Assembly (NCBI GenBank): GCA_905236405.1
Contig: CAJOQB010000021.1
Location: 1 to 5,689, forward strand
Source of the DNA: an uncultured Bacteroidales bacterium
GTDB lineage: Bacteria; Bacteroidota; Bacteroidia; Bacteroidales; P3
DNA length: 5,689 nucleotides
Reading direction: 5' to 3'
Shown: positions 1 to 5,608 of the stretch, in pieces
Position numbering within the stretch: position 1 is the first letter of the stretch
How the letters are laid out: every line of letters starts with the position of its first letter
Program-made: the position numbers and the translations under genes
The notes under the pieces: model-generated
The model's input: only the letters and a program-made list of their open reading frames with translations
Told to the model about the DNA's origin: nothing
Database searches by the model: none

Positions 1-2634
1 ACTGGTTTGTTGGCGGACAGGCTCGTCGGTGGAACCTGTGATGTAGCCCGACCATGTGTCTTGCAGGACAGGCCGCCAGTTGCCGTTGTTCAGCTGCACC
101 TGTCTTGTGTCCTTTGTGTTCTTCAGGTAGTCGTATTCCGTGGAGACCGACGTGTAGGGAAGGAAAGTGACATTGCCCGAGACATTGGTGCGAAATACGC
201 TGTTGTTGACATTGACAGTCTTGGAAACCAGCTTGTCTTCGACGGGTGGAATGAGATGGGCCATGCCGTTAAAGTAGGGATTATAAGTCAAGGTGACAGG
301 TGCCGGCACGATGTAGTTCACCACGCTGTCGGGCATCATCATGGCGAAGGTGGCGTTGTTGTCACTGGGCACACGGGAGAAGAATGTCTCGGAGACTTTG
401 TTATTGTTCTTCATACCGAACAGGCCAAAGCCGATGAACTGGTGCTTGTCAGCGTCGAACTGTGCGTGGCCGTAATAGAACCTGGTGGTGTCAAAACCTC
501 CCAATCCGTCGGAAACGACAAGGTTCTTGACCAACGGCATCGGCATCCAGTTCATGCCAGTGCCGGTATAGCGGTTGGGCATAAGGGAAATGGTGCTGTA
601 TTCCAGTCTTGTCTCCTTGCCATAGGCATCGGATATCCTGTTTACATAGTAGCCGGGGAAGTTCCCTTTGTAAAAGTACTTGACGGAACCTGCCGCGCCT
701 CCGTTGCCGGGATTGAAGAACAGGATGTCGGTGATACAGTTGCCGTCAAAGTCACCAATAGAGAAATGCCTTTCGGACAGTTTCTGTCCGTTTGCAAGTG
801 AGAAACCGCCATACGTCGAATACTGGAACACATCGTTCAGGCAACCGTCGGAAATGATGTACCTGACGGTGTTGTTGGCAACGGGCTGAAGGATGTCGCT
901 CTTGCCGTCACCGTTGATGTCGCAGACCACTGGCACATACAGGGGCTTGTGGATATTGTTCGCCTCGTGGGTGCCGTCCAACTCCGACACAATCTGCAAG
1001 GTCCAGCTGTTCTTCCCTTTGCGAATGGCCAGTTTCCAGTTTGTCTCGTTGTTGGGGAGAAAGAGCAGGTCGGACATTCCGTCACCGTTGAAGTCGCCCA
1101 CGACAAGGTACTGGTAGGTGTTGGGAAAACCATCAGTCTCTATCCTCGTCCAGGCAGCTGTTCTGATGTTGTATGTATAGATGTCGCTGTTGCTGCCGTA
1201 TAGAAACAGCAGGTCTGTCTTCCCGTCGCCGTCGAAGTCTCCCGCATGGCATTTGTCGTAGTAATTTGAAAGTGTGGCAGCACCATTGTTTGTGCCTTCA
1301 AACCATTTGTAACTTATATAATTGCTGTTGCCCGAAAACGCCACAGGCTCCAGAATCCCGTCGCCGTCGTAATCGCCCCATATCAGACCACCGGCATTGT
1401 ACGGGAAAACAGCAGAGGGGGTGGACAATCCGGACGTGGTAATCTCTATGGAGTAATGAATTTTGCTGACGGTATCCCTGAAAACCACCTCGTCCACACC
1501 GTCGCCGTCGATGTCGCACGCAGTCAGGTTGTCGAATCGAATGTTGGGGAACGGGCTGCTGATATCCGTCCTTGCAAACGACGACCCATTGTTCGTCCGT
1601 CGAATGACATAGGGATGGTTGCCATTGTCGACAGCAAATATGTCATATATTCTGTCCTCGTCAAAATTTCCTGCGACTGCGCGACTGCCGCCGGAGAGCA
1701 AAGACATGCTTTCGTCGGTTGTCATCGTCGCGGGCGGTGTGTTCCATCCGATGTTTGTCCTCGTCATGAATTCGTTGTCGCTGCTGTAAAGCGTGACGGA
1801 CGACAGACGTTCGTTGGCCATGTCGGTGTCATAAGCAAAGGAATACTTGCGGACCTGTGACCCCTGGTGTTTGACAACGATGTTCTTGAGGAGTTTGCTT
1901 TGGCGTACTCTATGGCCGCTGACATAGCCGTCGTTGGGGTGGGTGAGCGTTTCGTATTCGAATATGACGCTGGCGTAGGCAGGTGTCCCGTCGCAAAGGA
2001 TGGTGTAGTCGATATGGCTGACCCATATTTCACCATCGCTCTGCTGGTAATAGTATTTCATGTAGTTCCCGTTGACGTCGATCACCCTTTCAACCATCCA
2101 CGACAAGTACTTCCCGTTGTCTACCGTCAGCCGGCACTGGCTGCTTCGTCCGTATTCCACCTTGCTGCCGTCGGGGAGCGTCTGAACGAAGCTGTAGTTG
2201 CTGGCGGAACCCGTCTTGGTGATTCGCGAGAAATCCTCCGTCTCGAAACAATAGACAGCGTTGGCACTTTGGTACGATGAACCTGAGAACAGAACCATGC
2301 GGTTGCCGTCCAATGCATAGCGGTCTGTGGTGTCGTATGTCACGGGCGAGATGTTACCATCAAAAAAAACGGATTGTGGAACCCTGGTTATCGACGAGAT
2401 GCCTTGAAGTCCCCATTTCTGTCCGAGAACGTTAAGTCCGGACATGCTGTTGTACACGACGGCAAGGTTGGGCTGCAGTCCGTTGGTGCCTGGAACCACC
2501 TCGATGGGGATGGCATAGGTCGCCGTGCCGATGGCGGACACGTCCACTTTCGCAGGTATGGACACGGGTTGGGCTGTGGCCTTGGAGGCAATAATGAACA
2601 GCCCGACAAGGAAAAACAATCTTATGCGTTTCAT
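1..2634 (-). CDS. Secreted SpvB/TcdB-N and FG-GAP repeat protein of the RHS/Tc-toxin superfamily, 3' end outside the window
   Basis: The frame is open from the ATG at 2634 to the window edge, 878 codons without a stop, so the C-terminus is missing. Residues 1-21 form a signal peptide (hydrophobic 6-16, probable cleavage after TATA). Residues about 34-290 match the SpvB N-terminal domain: GTATYAIPIEV, PGTNGLQPNLAVVYNS, a G-x-x-W-x-L-x-G-x-S-x-I-x-R stretch and DRYALDGNRMVL. Seven FG-GAP/VCBS-type loops of the DxDGDGxxD class start at D325 (degenerate), D374, D421, D466, D514, D572 and D628, 45-58 residues apart, as expected for a calcium-binding beta-propeller. Residues about 660-745 resemble the TcdB middle domain (YYGHAQFDADKHQFIGFG, 720-737). 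In the family this shell precedes RHS YD repeats and often a variable toxin; neither is visible here. It starts 11 bp after the T9SS-tail gene. Export is supported; effector activity is unknown. Confidence 0.9.
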   Translation of the reverse strand, partial: MKRIRLFFLVGLFIIASKATAQPVSIPAKVDVSAIGTATYAIPIEVVPGTNGLQPNLAVVYNSMSGLNVLGQKWGLQGISSITRVPQSVFFDGNISPVTYDTTDRYALDGNRMVLFSGSSYQSANAVYCFETEDFSRITKTGSASNYSFVQTLPDGSKVEYGRSSQCRLTVDNGKYLSWMVERVIDVNGNYMKYYYQQSDGEIWVSHIDYTILCDGTPAYASVIFEYETLTHPNDGYVSGHRVRQSKLLKNIVVKHQGSQVRKYSFAYDTDMANERLSSVTLYSSDNEFMTRTNIGWNTPPATMTTDESMSLLSGGSRAVAGNFDEDRIYDIFAVDNGNHPYVIRRTNNGSSFARTDISSPFPNIRFDNLTACDIDGDGVDEVVFRDTVSKIHYSIEITTSGLSTPSAVFPYNAGGLIWGDYDGDGILEPVAFSGNSNYISYKWFEGTNNGAATLSNYYDKCHAGDFDGDGKTDLLFLYGSNSDIYTYNIRTAAWTRIETDGFPNTYQYLVVGDFNGDGMSDLLFLPNNETNWKLAIRKGKNSWTLQIVSELDGTHEANNIHKPLYVPVVCDINGDGKSDILQPVANNTVRYIISDGCLNDVFQYSTYGGFSLANGQKLSERHFSIGDFDGNCITDILFFNPGNGGAAGSVKYFYKGNFPGYYVNRISDAYGKETRLEYSTISLMPNRYTGTGMNWMPMPLVKNLVVSDGLGGFDTTRFYYGHAQFDADKHQFIGFGLFGMKNNNKVSETFFSRVPSDNNATFAMMMPDSVVNYIVPAPVTLTYNPYFNGMAHLIPPVEDKLVSKTVNVNNSVFRTNVSGNVTFLPYTSVSTEYDYLKNTKDTRQVQLNNGNWRPVLQDTWSGYITGSTDEPVRQQTS
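1218..1671 (-). repeat. Most regular block of FG-GAP calcium-loop coding repeats
   Basis: Within the large gene, the loops at residues 374, 421 and 466 are encoded by nearly the same DNA. The plus-strand word CCGTCGCCGTCG occurs three times (around 1224, 1358 and 1500), each time coding DGDG. The first, degenerate loop (D325, NFDEDRIYD) lies at the right end of this block. The repetition follows from selection on the calcium loops and shows no sign of a separate element. Confidence 0.7.
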
Positions 2635-2648
2635 ATCCCCTCCTCCTA
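2635..2648 (-). promoter_or_regulatory. Strong Shine-Dalgarno sequence overlapping the upstream stop codon
   Basis: On the minus strand the T9SS-tail gene ends in TAG and runs straight into TAGGAGGAGGGGATATG. AGGAGG (2642-2647) sits 7 nt before the ATG at 2634 and shares two bases with the TAG stop. This spacing fixes the start of the large gene and suggests translational coupling. Near-perfect Shine-Dalgarno sequences are uncommon in Bacteroidota, and none is seen before the other genes here. Confidence 0.75.
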
Positions 2649-3071
2649 TTTCTTGATTATTTTCCATGTAGTGCGTTCACCGTTGGCCGATAGTTCGACC
2701 ATATAGTATCCTGCGGGATACTCGGACAGGTCCAACTCCAGCCGGTCCCCTTGCCTTTCGTTCTCATAGACTTTACGTCCCTGACTGTCAAAGACGAGAA
2801 TGCGGCTATCCATTCCTTCCTCCACGCCCTGCATCTCAATACAAACCTTTCCCTGTGTGGGGTTGGGATAGACTTTCAACTGGATGGAATGCATCCTGTC
2901 GAGGTAATATGTCGAGTCGTTGTCTCCTCTTGTCATCATGGAGACTTGCATCACCTTGCGTGTAATACGGTTTCCTGCCGCGTCATATGACATTTCGATT
3001 GGCAGGGGGTTTTGTGCATTTACAAAGGACGAAAATGCAACAAAAGCCATTGATATGAATATTTTCTTCAT
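2646..3071 (-). CDS. Small secreted protein with one RHS-like YD motif and a T9SS type A sorting tail
   Basis: This 141-residue protein has a signal peptide at 1-19 (MKKIFISMAFVAFSSFVNA, cleavage before QN). A short mature part contains YDAAGNRITR at 29-38, the signature of an RHS/YD repeat. From about residue 65 to the end it matches the Por secretion-system C-terminal sorting domain: VYPNPTQGKV (68-76), ILVFDSQGRKVYE (91-103), LDLSEYPAGYYMVEL (113-127) and the basic end WKIIKK. In known T9SS cargo this tail directs crossing of the outer membrane and surface attachment or release. Only about 45 residues lie between signal peptide and tail, so almost no cargo is left. It immediately precedes the SpvB-like gene and is probably cotranscribed with it. 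It could be a conserved small partner of the large protein or the joined ends of a deleted RHS protein. The tail assignment is secure; the role is inferred. Confidence 0.92.
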   Translation of the reverse strand: MKKIFISMAFVAFSSFVNAQNPLPIEMSYDAAGNRITRKVMQVSMMTRGDNDSTYYLDRMHSIQLKVYPNPTQGKVCIEMQGVEEGMDSRILVFDSQGRKVYENERQGDRLELDLSEYPAGYYMVELSANGERTTWKIIKK

Positions 3072-3106
3072 TATTATTCTATTTTTGATTGTTAGTATCT
3101 TGGGGA

Positions 3107-3117
3107 GTTAACCCCGT
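3107..3117 (+). repeat. Direct repeat copy A (GTTAACCCCGT)
   Basis: It differs by one base from GTTAGCCCCGT at 3312-3322 in the same orientation. The two copies enclose about 195 bp holding most of the hairpins. Copy A also lies in a small inverted repeat, GGGG (3102-3105) and CCCC (3112-3115). With only 11 bp, chance is possible. Confidence 0.4.
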
Positions 3118-3185
3118 TCTGTCTGCACATTGTTTGATTCTATCGTTGCGAGGGCTGTGCATCCCCTCACACAATACTTTTTGCC

Positions 3186-3217
3186 GCCTCACGTTATGTT
3201 GTTGGCATTTGTGAGGC
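3186..3217. repeat. Inverted repeat H1 (GCCTCAC / GTGAGGC)
   Basis: Perfect 7-bp arms at 3186-3192 and 3211-3217 enclose an 18-nt loop, with a further ATG/CAT pairing inside. Another CCTCAC at 3165-3170 could replace the left arm. The right arm also takes part in H2, so H1 and H2 cannot form together. Confidence 0.65.
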
Positions 3218-3234
3218 TTGGCCTTCGGTGCCTC
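3213..3234. repeat. Inverted repeat H2 (GAGGC / GCCTC), with an inner UUCG-loop stem on the plus strand
   Basis: The 5-bp arms lie at 3213-3217 and 3230-3234. Inside, GGCC-TTCG-G-T-GCC (3220-3232) gives, in plus-strand RNA, a UUCG tetraloop closed by C-G with one bulged base; this inner stem competes with the outer arm. H2 shares its left arm with H1, an arrangement seen in attenuators, but no function is shown. Confidence 0.5.
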
Positions 3235-3304
3235 GGGTGCAGAGTGGCAGGGAAGAGCGGGTTTAGTGTTTTTTTGATTTACCGCCCTCCCTGCGAGTGC
3301 ACCC
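3235..3304. repeat. Long imperfect inverted repeat H3
   Basis: Three nested pairings are visible: GGGTGCA (3235-3241) with TGCACCC (3298-3304), GCAGGG (3247-3252) with CCCTGC (3289-3294), and GCGG (3257-3260) with CCGC (3282-3285). They give about 17 base pairs interrupted by small internal loops. The apical loop of about 21 nt is AT-rich and contains a T7 run (3269-3275). This is the largest fold of the spacer and is not flanked by a terminator-type U-tract in the minus direction. Confidence 0.7.
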
Positions 3305-3311
3305 TTTCTTT

Positions 3312-3322
3312 GTTAGCCCCGT
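3312..3322 (+). repeat. Direct repeat copy B (GTTAGCCCCGT)
   Basis: Second copy of the GTTARCCCCGT word seen at 3107-3117, ten of eleven bases identical. It overlaps the left arm of H4. Confidence 0.4.
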
Positions 3323-3353
3323 CACAACGGCACACAGAGTCTTGTGCGGGGCT
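3315..3353. repeat. Stable inverted repeat H4 (AGCCCCG / CGGGGCT)
   Basis: Perfect 7-bp GC-rich outer arms (3315-3321 and 3347-3353) continue into CACAA (3323-3327) with TTGTG (3342-3346), leaving one bulged T and a 14-nt loop. It starts about 60 nt after the stop of the lipoprotein gene and could slow or end that transcript. In the minus direction it is followed by AACAAAGAAAG, so the classic U-tract is missing. The T-rich side (TTTCTC) faces the plus strand, where no gene ends. Confidence 0.65.
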
Positions 3354-3414
3354 TTCTCATATGAACTTCATGGCATCTTGAGTTTAGCACGAACAACACT
3401 TCGCTGTCCGCAGG

Positions 3415-4035
3415 TTACTGGATAATGATGAAGTAATACTGTCCGTCGTCGTAGACAGGATAGTCGCCGACGATGTAGAGGGGGTCTTCCAATCCCATCT
3501 CGTTGAGGACGATGGGGTTGATGATGGTAATGGTGTCGGTAAACGAGAGGGTGTCGTTCGAGAAGAGCCAGTTGGCCTCGGTGGAGTTGCGAATGTAGTC
3601 GATGCCGTAGATGATGCCCCTATCGCTCTTCATTAAGTAGCCTTCGACAACATTGTCGTAGGGTGCATTCTCAAAGTTGTCGTCGCTGGTGGCACACTCA
3701 TTGGACAGGACGTCCAGCATCGACATGTTGGTGACATAACTCGTGCCTGGCATCGCGTCGGAGTTCGAACCGCCTGTGTCGGCAGAGGTGCTTTCGTTCT
3801 TCTTGATTTTCGACTTGAGCCAACGGTAACCGTAGATAACCGCATGAGTCACAGGAATGATTTTTGTGTTGCCGCTCTCGAAAGTGGCGGACTGTTGGTC
3901 TGCAGGAACCACAGAATCATCCTGCTTTTCACATCCGGAGAACAGGACTGCCTGCGAGGCGAGGAGGACTGACAAAGCCACGACGGTAAACCGTCTTGCT
4001 ACATGTTTTTTGTTTTCTTTTTTACTTGTTTTCAT
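3415..4035 (-). CDS. Putative surface or periplasmic lipoprotein of unknown function
   Basis: The 206-residue product begins with a lysine/arginine-rich stretch (1-15), a hydrophobic segment (about 17-33) and LFSGC, a lipobox-like site with the modified cysteine at 35. EKQDDS follows; acidic residues just after the cysteine resemble the export signal that sends Bacteroidota lipoproteins to the cell surface, so surface exposure is possible. The mature part has a Ser/Thr/Gly/Asp linker (about 80-97) and a C-terminal half rich in short beta-like stretches (GIIYGIDYI, DTITIINPIV, PLYIVGDYPVY), ending in the hydrophobic QYYFIIIQ. Only one cysteine remains in the mature chain besides the lipidated one. 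I recognise no family. The gene starts 18 bp after the membrane-protein gene and is probably the third gene of the sigma-factor operon. No Shine-Dalgarno sequence is visible; the start was chosen because it gives a complete lipoprotein signal. Confidence 0.82.
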   Translation of the reverse strand: MKTSKKENKKHVARRFTVVALSVLLASQAVLFSGCEKQDDSVVPADQQSATFESGNTKIIPVTHAVIYGYRWLKSKIKKNESTSADTGGSNSDAMPGTSYVTNMSMLDVLSNECATSDDNFENAPYDNVVEGYLMKSDRGIIYGIDYIRNSTEANWLFSNDTLSFTDTITIINPIVLNEMGLEDPLYIVGDYPVYDDGQYYFIIIQ

Positions 4036-4039
4036 CTTG

Positions 4040-4051
4040 AATAAATTTATT
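4040..4051. repeat. AT-only 12-bp palindrome before the lipoprotein gene
   Basis: AATAAATTTATT is a perfect palindrome that almost fills the 18-bp gap between the membrane-protein stop and the lipoprotein ATG. It keeps the translation start region AT-rich and unstructured, as is usual in Bacteroidota; a protein-binding site is possible but unsupported. Confidence 0.4.
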
Positions 4052-4053
4052 TG

Positions 4054-4698
4054 TTAAACAATAGGTGTGTTTGATTTAATGCGTTCTTCCTTCAGGGCGG
4101 CAATACGTCGCTTGTCGTGCCGATAGGAGCCAATCAGGATAAGGTAGCAGACGGCGGTGGGGACAAGGATGTCGACGACAAGCTCGTCCCAACGGGCGGC
4201 AAGGATGGAGGGGGCAAGGAGATTCGTCGACTCGACCACCCAGGTGTCGGTGACGGCAACGGTGAACGAGAGGAGGGGCGCCAGCAGCAGGGAGGTGACG
4301 AGCAACCGACGGTTGGCGGCCTGCTGGCGGTTGAGCCGGTAGACATAGAGGTCGGTGGGGACAAGGAGGTCGCGGCACATGTTGTGCCAATAGACCCAGA
4401 CGGCACAGACATACAGGGCCGCCAGGGTGAGGGCAAGGTTCGCCCAATAGACAAAGGCGAGCAGCCCCTGCGACGCGAACAACGGCATATGGCAAAACTG
4501 CACGACGACGACATAGACGCCGTAGAGCAGGAGCAACACCTCGAAAAGACGGCGGAGCTTCCCAAACCGCTGCCTGCGACGGAGCTTACTGAACGACGGG
4601 GGTGCGAAGGAGGGGGTCTGTGCCTTGAGCGTGGGCCACTGTTCTTTCAGGTCCTCCCACGCACGGTCGAAATCGGACTGGGTATAGTCATTCTTCAT
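4054..4698 (-). CDS. Four-helix inner-membrane protein, candidate membrane partner (anti-sigma) of the adjacent sigma factor
   Basis: The 214-residue protein has a soluble N-terminus of about 50 residues containing DFDRAWEDLKEQW (9-21) and a basic patch (39-50). Four hydrophobic helices follow at about 51-72, 78-104, 131-152 and 173-192. Positive charges before helix 1, between helices 2 and 3, and after helix 4 (HDKRR) predict both ends in the cytoplasm. It overlaps the sigma gene by 11 bp (ATG at 4698, sigma TGA at 4690-4688), which points to translational coupling and a fixed ratio of the two proteins. Many ECF sigma factors are followed by a membrane anti-sigma factor whose cytoplasmic N-terminus binds them, and this layout fits. 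I see no FecR, ZAS or RseA motif, so the anti-sigma role is an inference from position and topology. Confidence 0.85.
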   Translation of the reverse strand: MKNDYTQSDFDRAWEDLKEQWPTLKAQTPSFAPPSFSKLRRRQRFGKLRRLFEVLLLLYGVYVVVVQFCHMPLFASQGLLAFVYWANLALTLAALYVCAVWVYWHNMCRDLLVPTDLYVYRLNRQQAANRRLLVTSLLLAPLLSFTVAVTDTWVVESTNLLAPSILAARWDELVVDILVPTAVCYLILIGSYRHDKRRIAALKEERIKSNTPIV

Positions 4699-5356
4699 AG
4701 TACTGTCTCTTTGTTTGTTCCACGATTGATGAAATGATGCGGTTCAGATGCCTCTCCACCGTGCGGAGCGACATGCCGGTGAGGTCGGCGATGGTCTTGT
4801 TGGAGAGTCCGTCGAGATGATGCTCGACAAGCGTCTTGTCCTCCGAGGGAAGGCTGTCGATGATGCTGTAGAGGAGGGCTGTCTGTTCCTTCCGCTCGTC
4901 GTCGGGGAGAACGACGTTGTCGACATCCCCAACCGACAGCAGCGACCGTCGGCAGCGGTAGCGCCGGTAGTGGTCGATGGCTTTGTTGCGGGCGATGGTG
5001 TACACAAGGCGGCTTCGGCTGAGAAGCAGCTGGTCTACCGTGGCAGGGGGCGAGGAGGAACCGGTGTGCTCGGCTTTGTCCCGCGGGATGTCGACGACCT
5101 CGACCTCGGTGCCGTCGCTCAGATGGAAGGTGGGGGACACGGACAACGCCCGGGCAAACAGACGGGGCGGAACCAGCCGTTCGTGGACCTCCCAGAGGTG
5201 GGACACTATCTCGTCGTACAGCTCTTTCTGGGAAGCCGTGTCCTCGGGGAAGCTCCTGAGACATATCGTGTCGAGCATGTGACGATAGGTGTCGAGCATT
5301 TTCAGGAACAACTGCTCGTGGAGCTTCTGCTGGTGATGTCGATAACTTAGTTTCAT
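4688..5356 (-). CDS. ECF-like sigma-70 family RNA polymerase sigma factor with an enlarged region 2
   Basis: The 222-residue protein shows sigma region 2 in two parts. The first is KELYDEIVSHLWEVHERL (44-61), the counterpart of the core-binding D-L-x-Q-E-x-x-x-x-L-W motif. The second is LVYTIARNKAIDHYRRYRCRR (117-137), the region 2.3/2.4 promoter-melting and -10 recognition motif. Region 4 follows at about 160-215, with SIIDSLPSEDKTLVEHHLDGLS leading into the helix-turn-helix NKTIADLTGMSLRTVERHLNRI (186-207), which reads the -35 element. About 55 residues (62-116), including VEVVDIPRDKAEHTGSSSPP, separate the two parts of region 2; typical ECF factors have some 20-25 there. Regions 1.1 and 3 are absent. 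It is the first gene of an operon with the membrane protein and lipoprotein. The ATG at 5356 is preceded by AT-rich DNA without a Shine-Dalgarno sequence. Family call is firm; target genes are unknown. Confidence 0.92.
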   Translation of the reverse strand: MKLSYRHHQQKLHEQLFLKMLDTYRHMLDTICLRSFPEDTASQKELYDEIVSHLWEVHERLVPPRLFARALSVSPTFHLSDGTEVEVVDIPRDKAEHTGSSSPPATVDQLLLSRSRLVYTIARNKAIDHYRRYRCRRSLLSVGDVDNVVLPDDERKEQTALLYSIIDSLPSEDKTLVEHHLDGLSNKTIADLTGMSLRTVERHLNRIISSIVEQTKRQYYEE

Positions 5357-5436
5357 AACAGGGCATAGTTTGCCGAAAAAAGCAATAACTTTTACCTATA
5401 ATAACGCACAAGTGCCAAAACACCGCCACATTTTAA

Positions 5437-5449
5437 CAAAATAATTTTG
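5437..5449. repeat. Operator-like 13-bp palindrome CAAAATAATTTTG
   Basis: Perfect 6-bp arms around one central base, about 80 bp upstream of the sigma-factor ATG. Position and symmetry suit a regulator binding site, but AT-rich palindromes arise easily by chance. Confidence 0.4.
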
Positions 5450-5523
5450 GATGATTCCCACAACTGACAGATATACAGCGTGAAAAAATTTTACTATTTC
5501 AACCACCAAGAGGTCTTTTTTTT

Positions 5524-5531
5524 CAGCTTTG
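5524..5531 (+). promoter_or_regulatory. Possible plus-strand Bacteroidota -7 element (CAGCTTTG)
   Basis: CAGCTTTGCAGG resembles the Bacteroidota -7 box TAnnTTTG with the first T changed to C, and follows a T8 run. No TTTG sits at the expected -33 distance; the nearest TTTC (5497-5500) is 23 nt away. It would drive a divergent gene beyond the right edge. Confidence 0.2.
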
Positions 5532-5592
5532 CAGGAACAAAAACACTCCTCCATTATTCACTCCACCTAAGGCTCCATTTTTCGTTTTTCCG

Positions 5593-5608
5593 ACCCTCCG
5601 AGGAGGGT
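5593..5608. repeat. GC-rich hairpin ACCCTCC-GA-GGAGGGT
   Basis: Seven-base perfect arms (in RNA, six pairs with a CGAG loop), followed on the plus strand by TTTGG. The U-tract is too short for a confident terminator, and no plus-strand gene precedes it. It may end a transcript entering from the right, but the minus side has no T-run either. Confidence 0.5.

Larger units (their letters stand above)
3072..3414. other. Gene-free spacer rich in GC hairpins
   Basis: This 343-bp spacer lies between the lipoprotein gene and the T9SS-tail gene, both on the minus strand. The 35 bp next to the T9SS-tail start are AT-rich and lack a Shine-Dalgarno sequence, which is normal for the phylum. From 3102 to 3353 the DNA is dense in inverted repeats, listed separately. 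The single longer open frame (3130-3381, plus strand) runs through all the hairpins and looks non-coding. No RNA gene or riboswitch class that I know is recognisable. The segment may be a structured leader of the downstream operon or a mobile or repetitive intergenic element. Confidence 0.6.

Noticed and set aside
7..801. 264-codon open frame on the plus strand
   Set aside because: It lies antisense to the SpvB/FG-GAP gene, whose opposite frame shows clear domains. The plus product has no recognisable fold or signal, and its length follows from the GAC/GTC-rich codons of the real gene.
1218..1518. CCGTCGCCGTCG repeats as a possible CRISPR or tandem DNA repeat
   Set aside because: They are in-frame codons for the DGDG calcium loops, with protein-level spacing and no conserved repeat unit longer than about 12 bp.
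3312..3353. Integron attC-like site (GTTAGCC next to a hairpin)
   Set aside because: The matching RYYYAAC box in the right position and an integrase or cassette array are missing, so the resemblance is only to one short word.
3315..3353. Rho-independent terminator of the lipoprotein gene
   Set aside because: The stem is good, but in the direction of transcription it is followed by AACAAAGAAAG with no T-run, so I list it only as an inverted repeat.
3130..3381. 83-codon plus-strand frame in the structured spacer
   Set aside because: It runs through all the inverted repeats, lacks a ribosome site and has no family resemblance; the hairpins explain its composition. It could be revisited if the frame is conserved in relatives.
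4117..4737. 206-codon open frame on the plus strand
   Set aside because: It is antisense to the four-helix membrane protein. The product is an Asp/Gly/Glu/Gln-rich low-complexity chain typical of a shadow frame.
4748..5350. 200-codon open frame on the plus strand
   Set aside because: It is antisense to the sigma factor, whose region 2 and region 4 motifs are unmistakable.
4695..5429. 244-codon minus-strand frame over the sigma gene
   Set aside because: Same strand but a different frame. The product is Arg/Pro/His-rich without motifs, while the 222-residue frame has sigma signatures.
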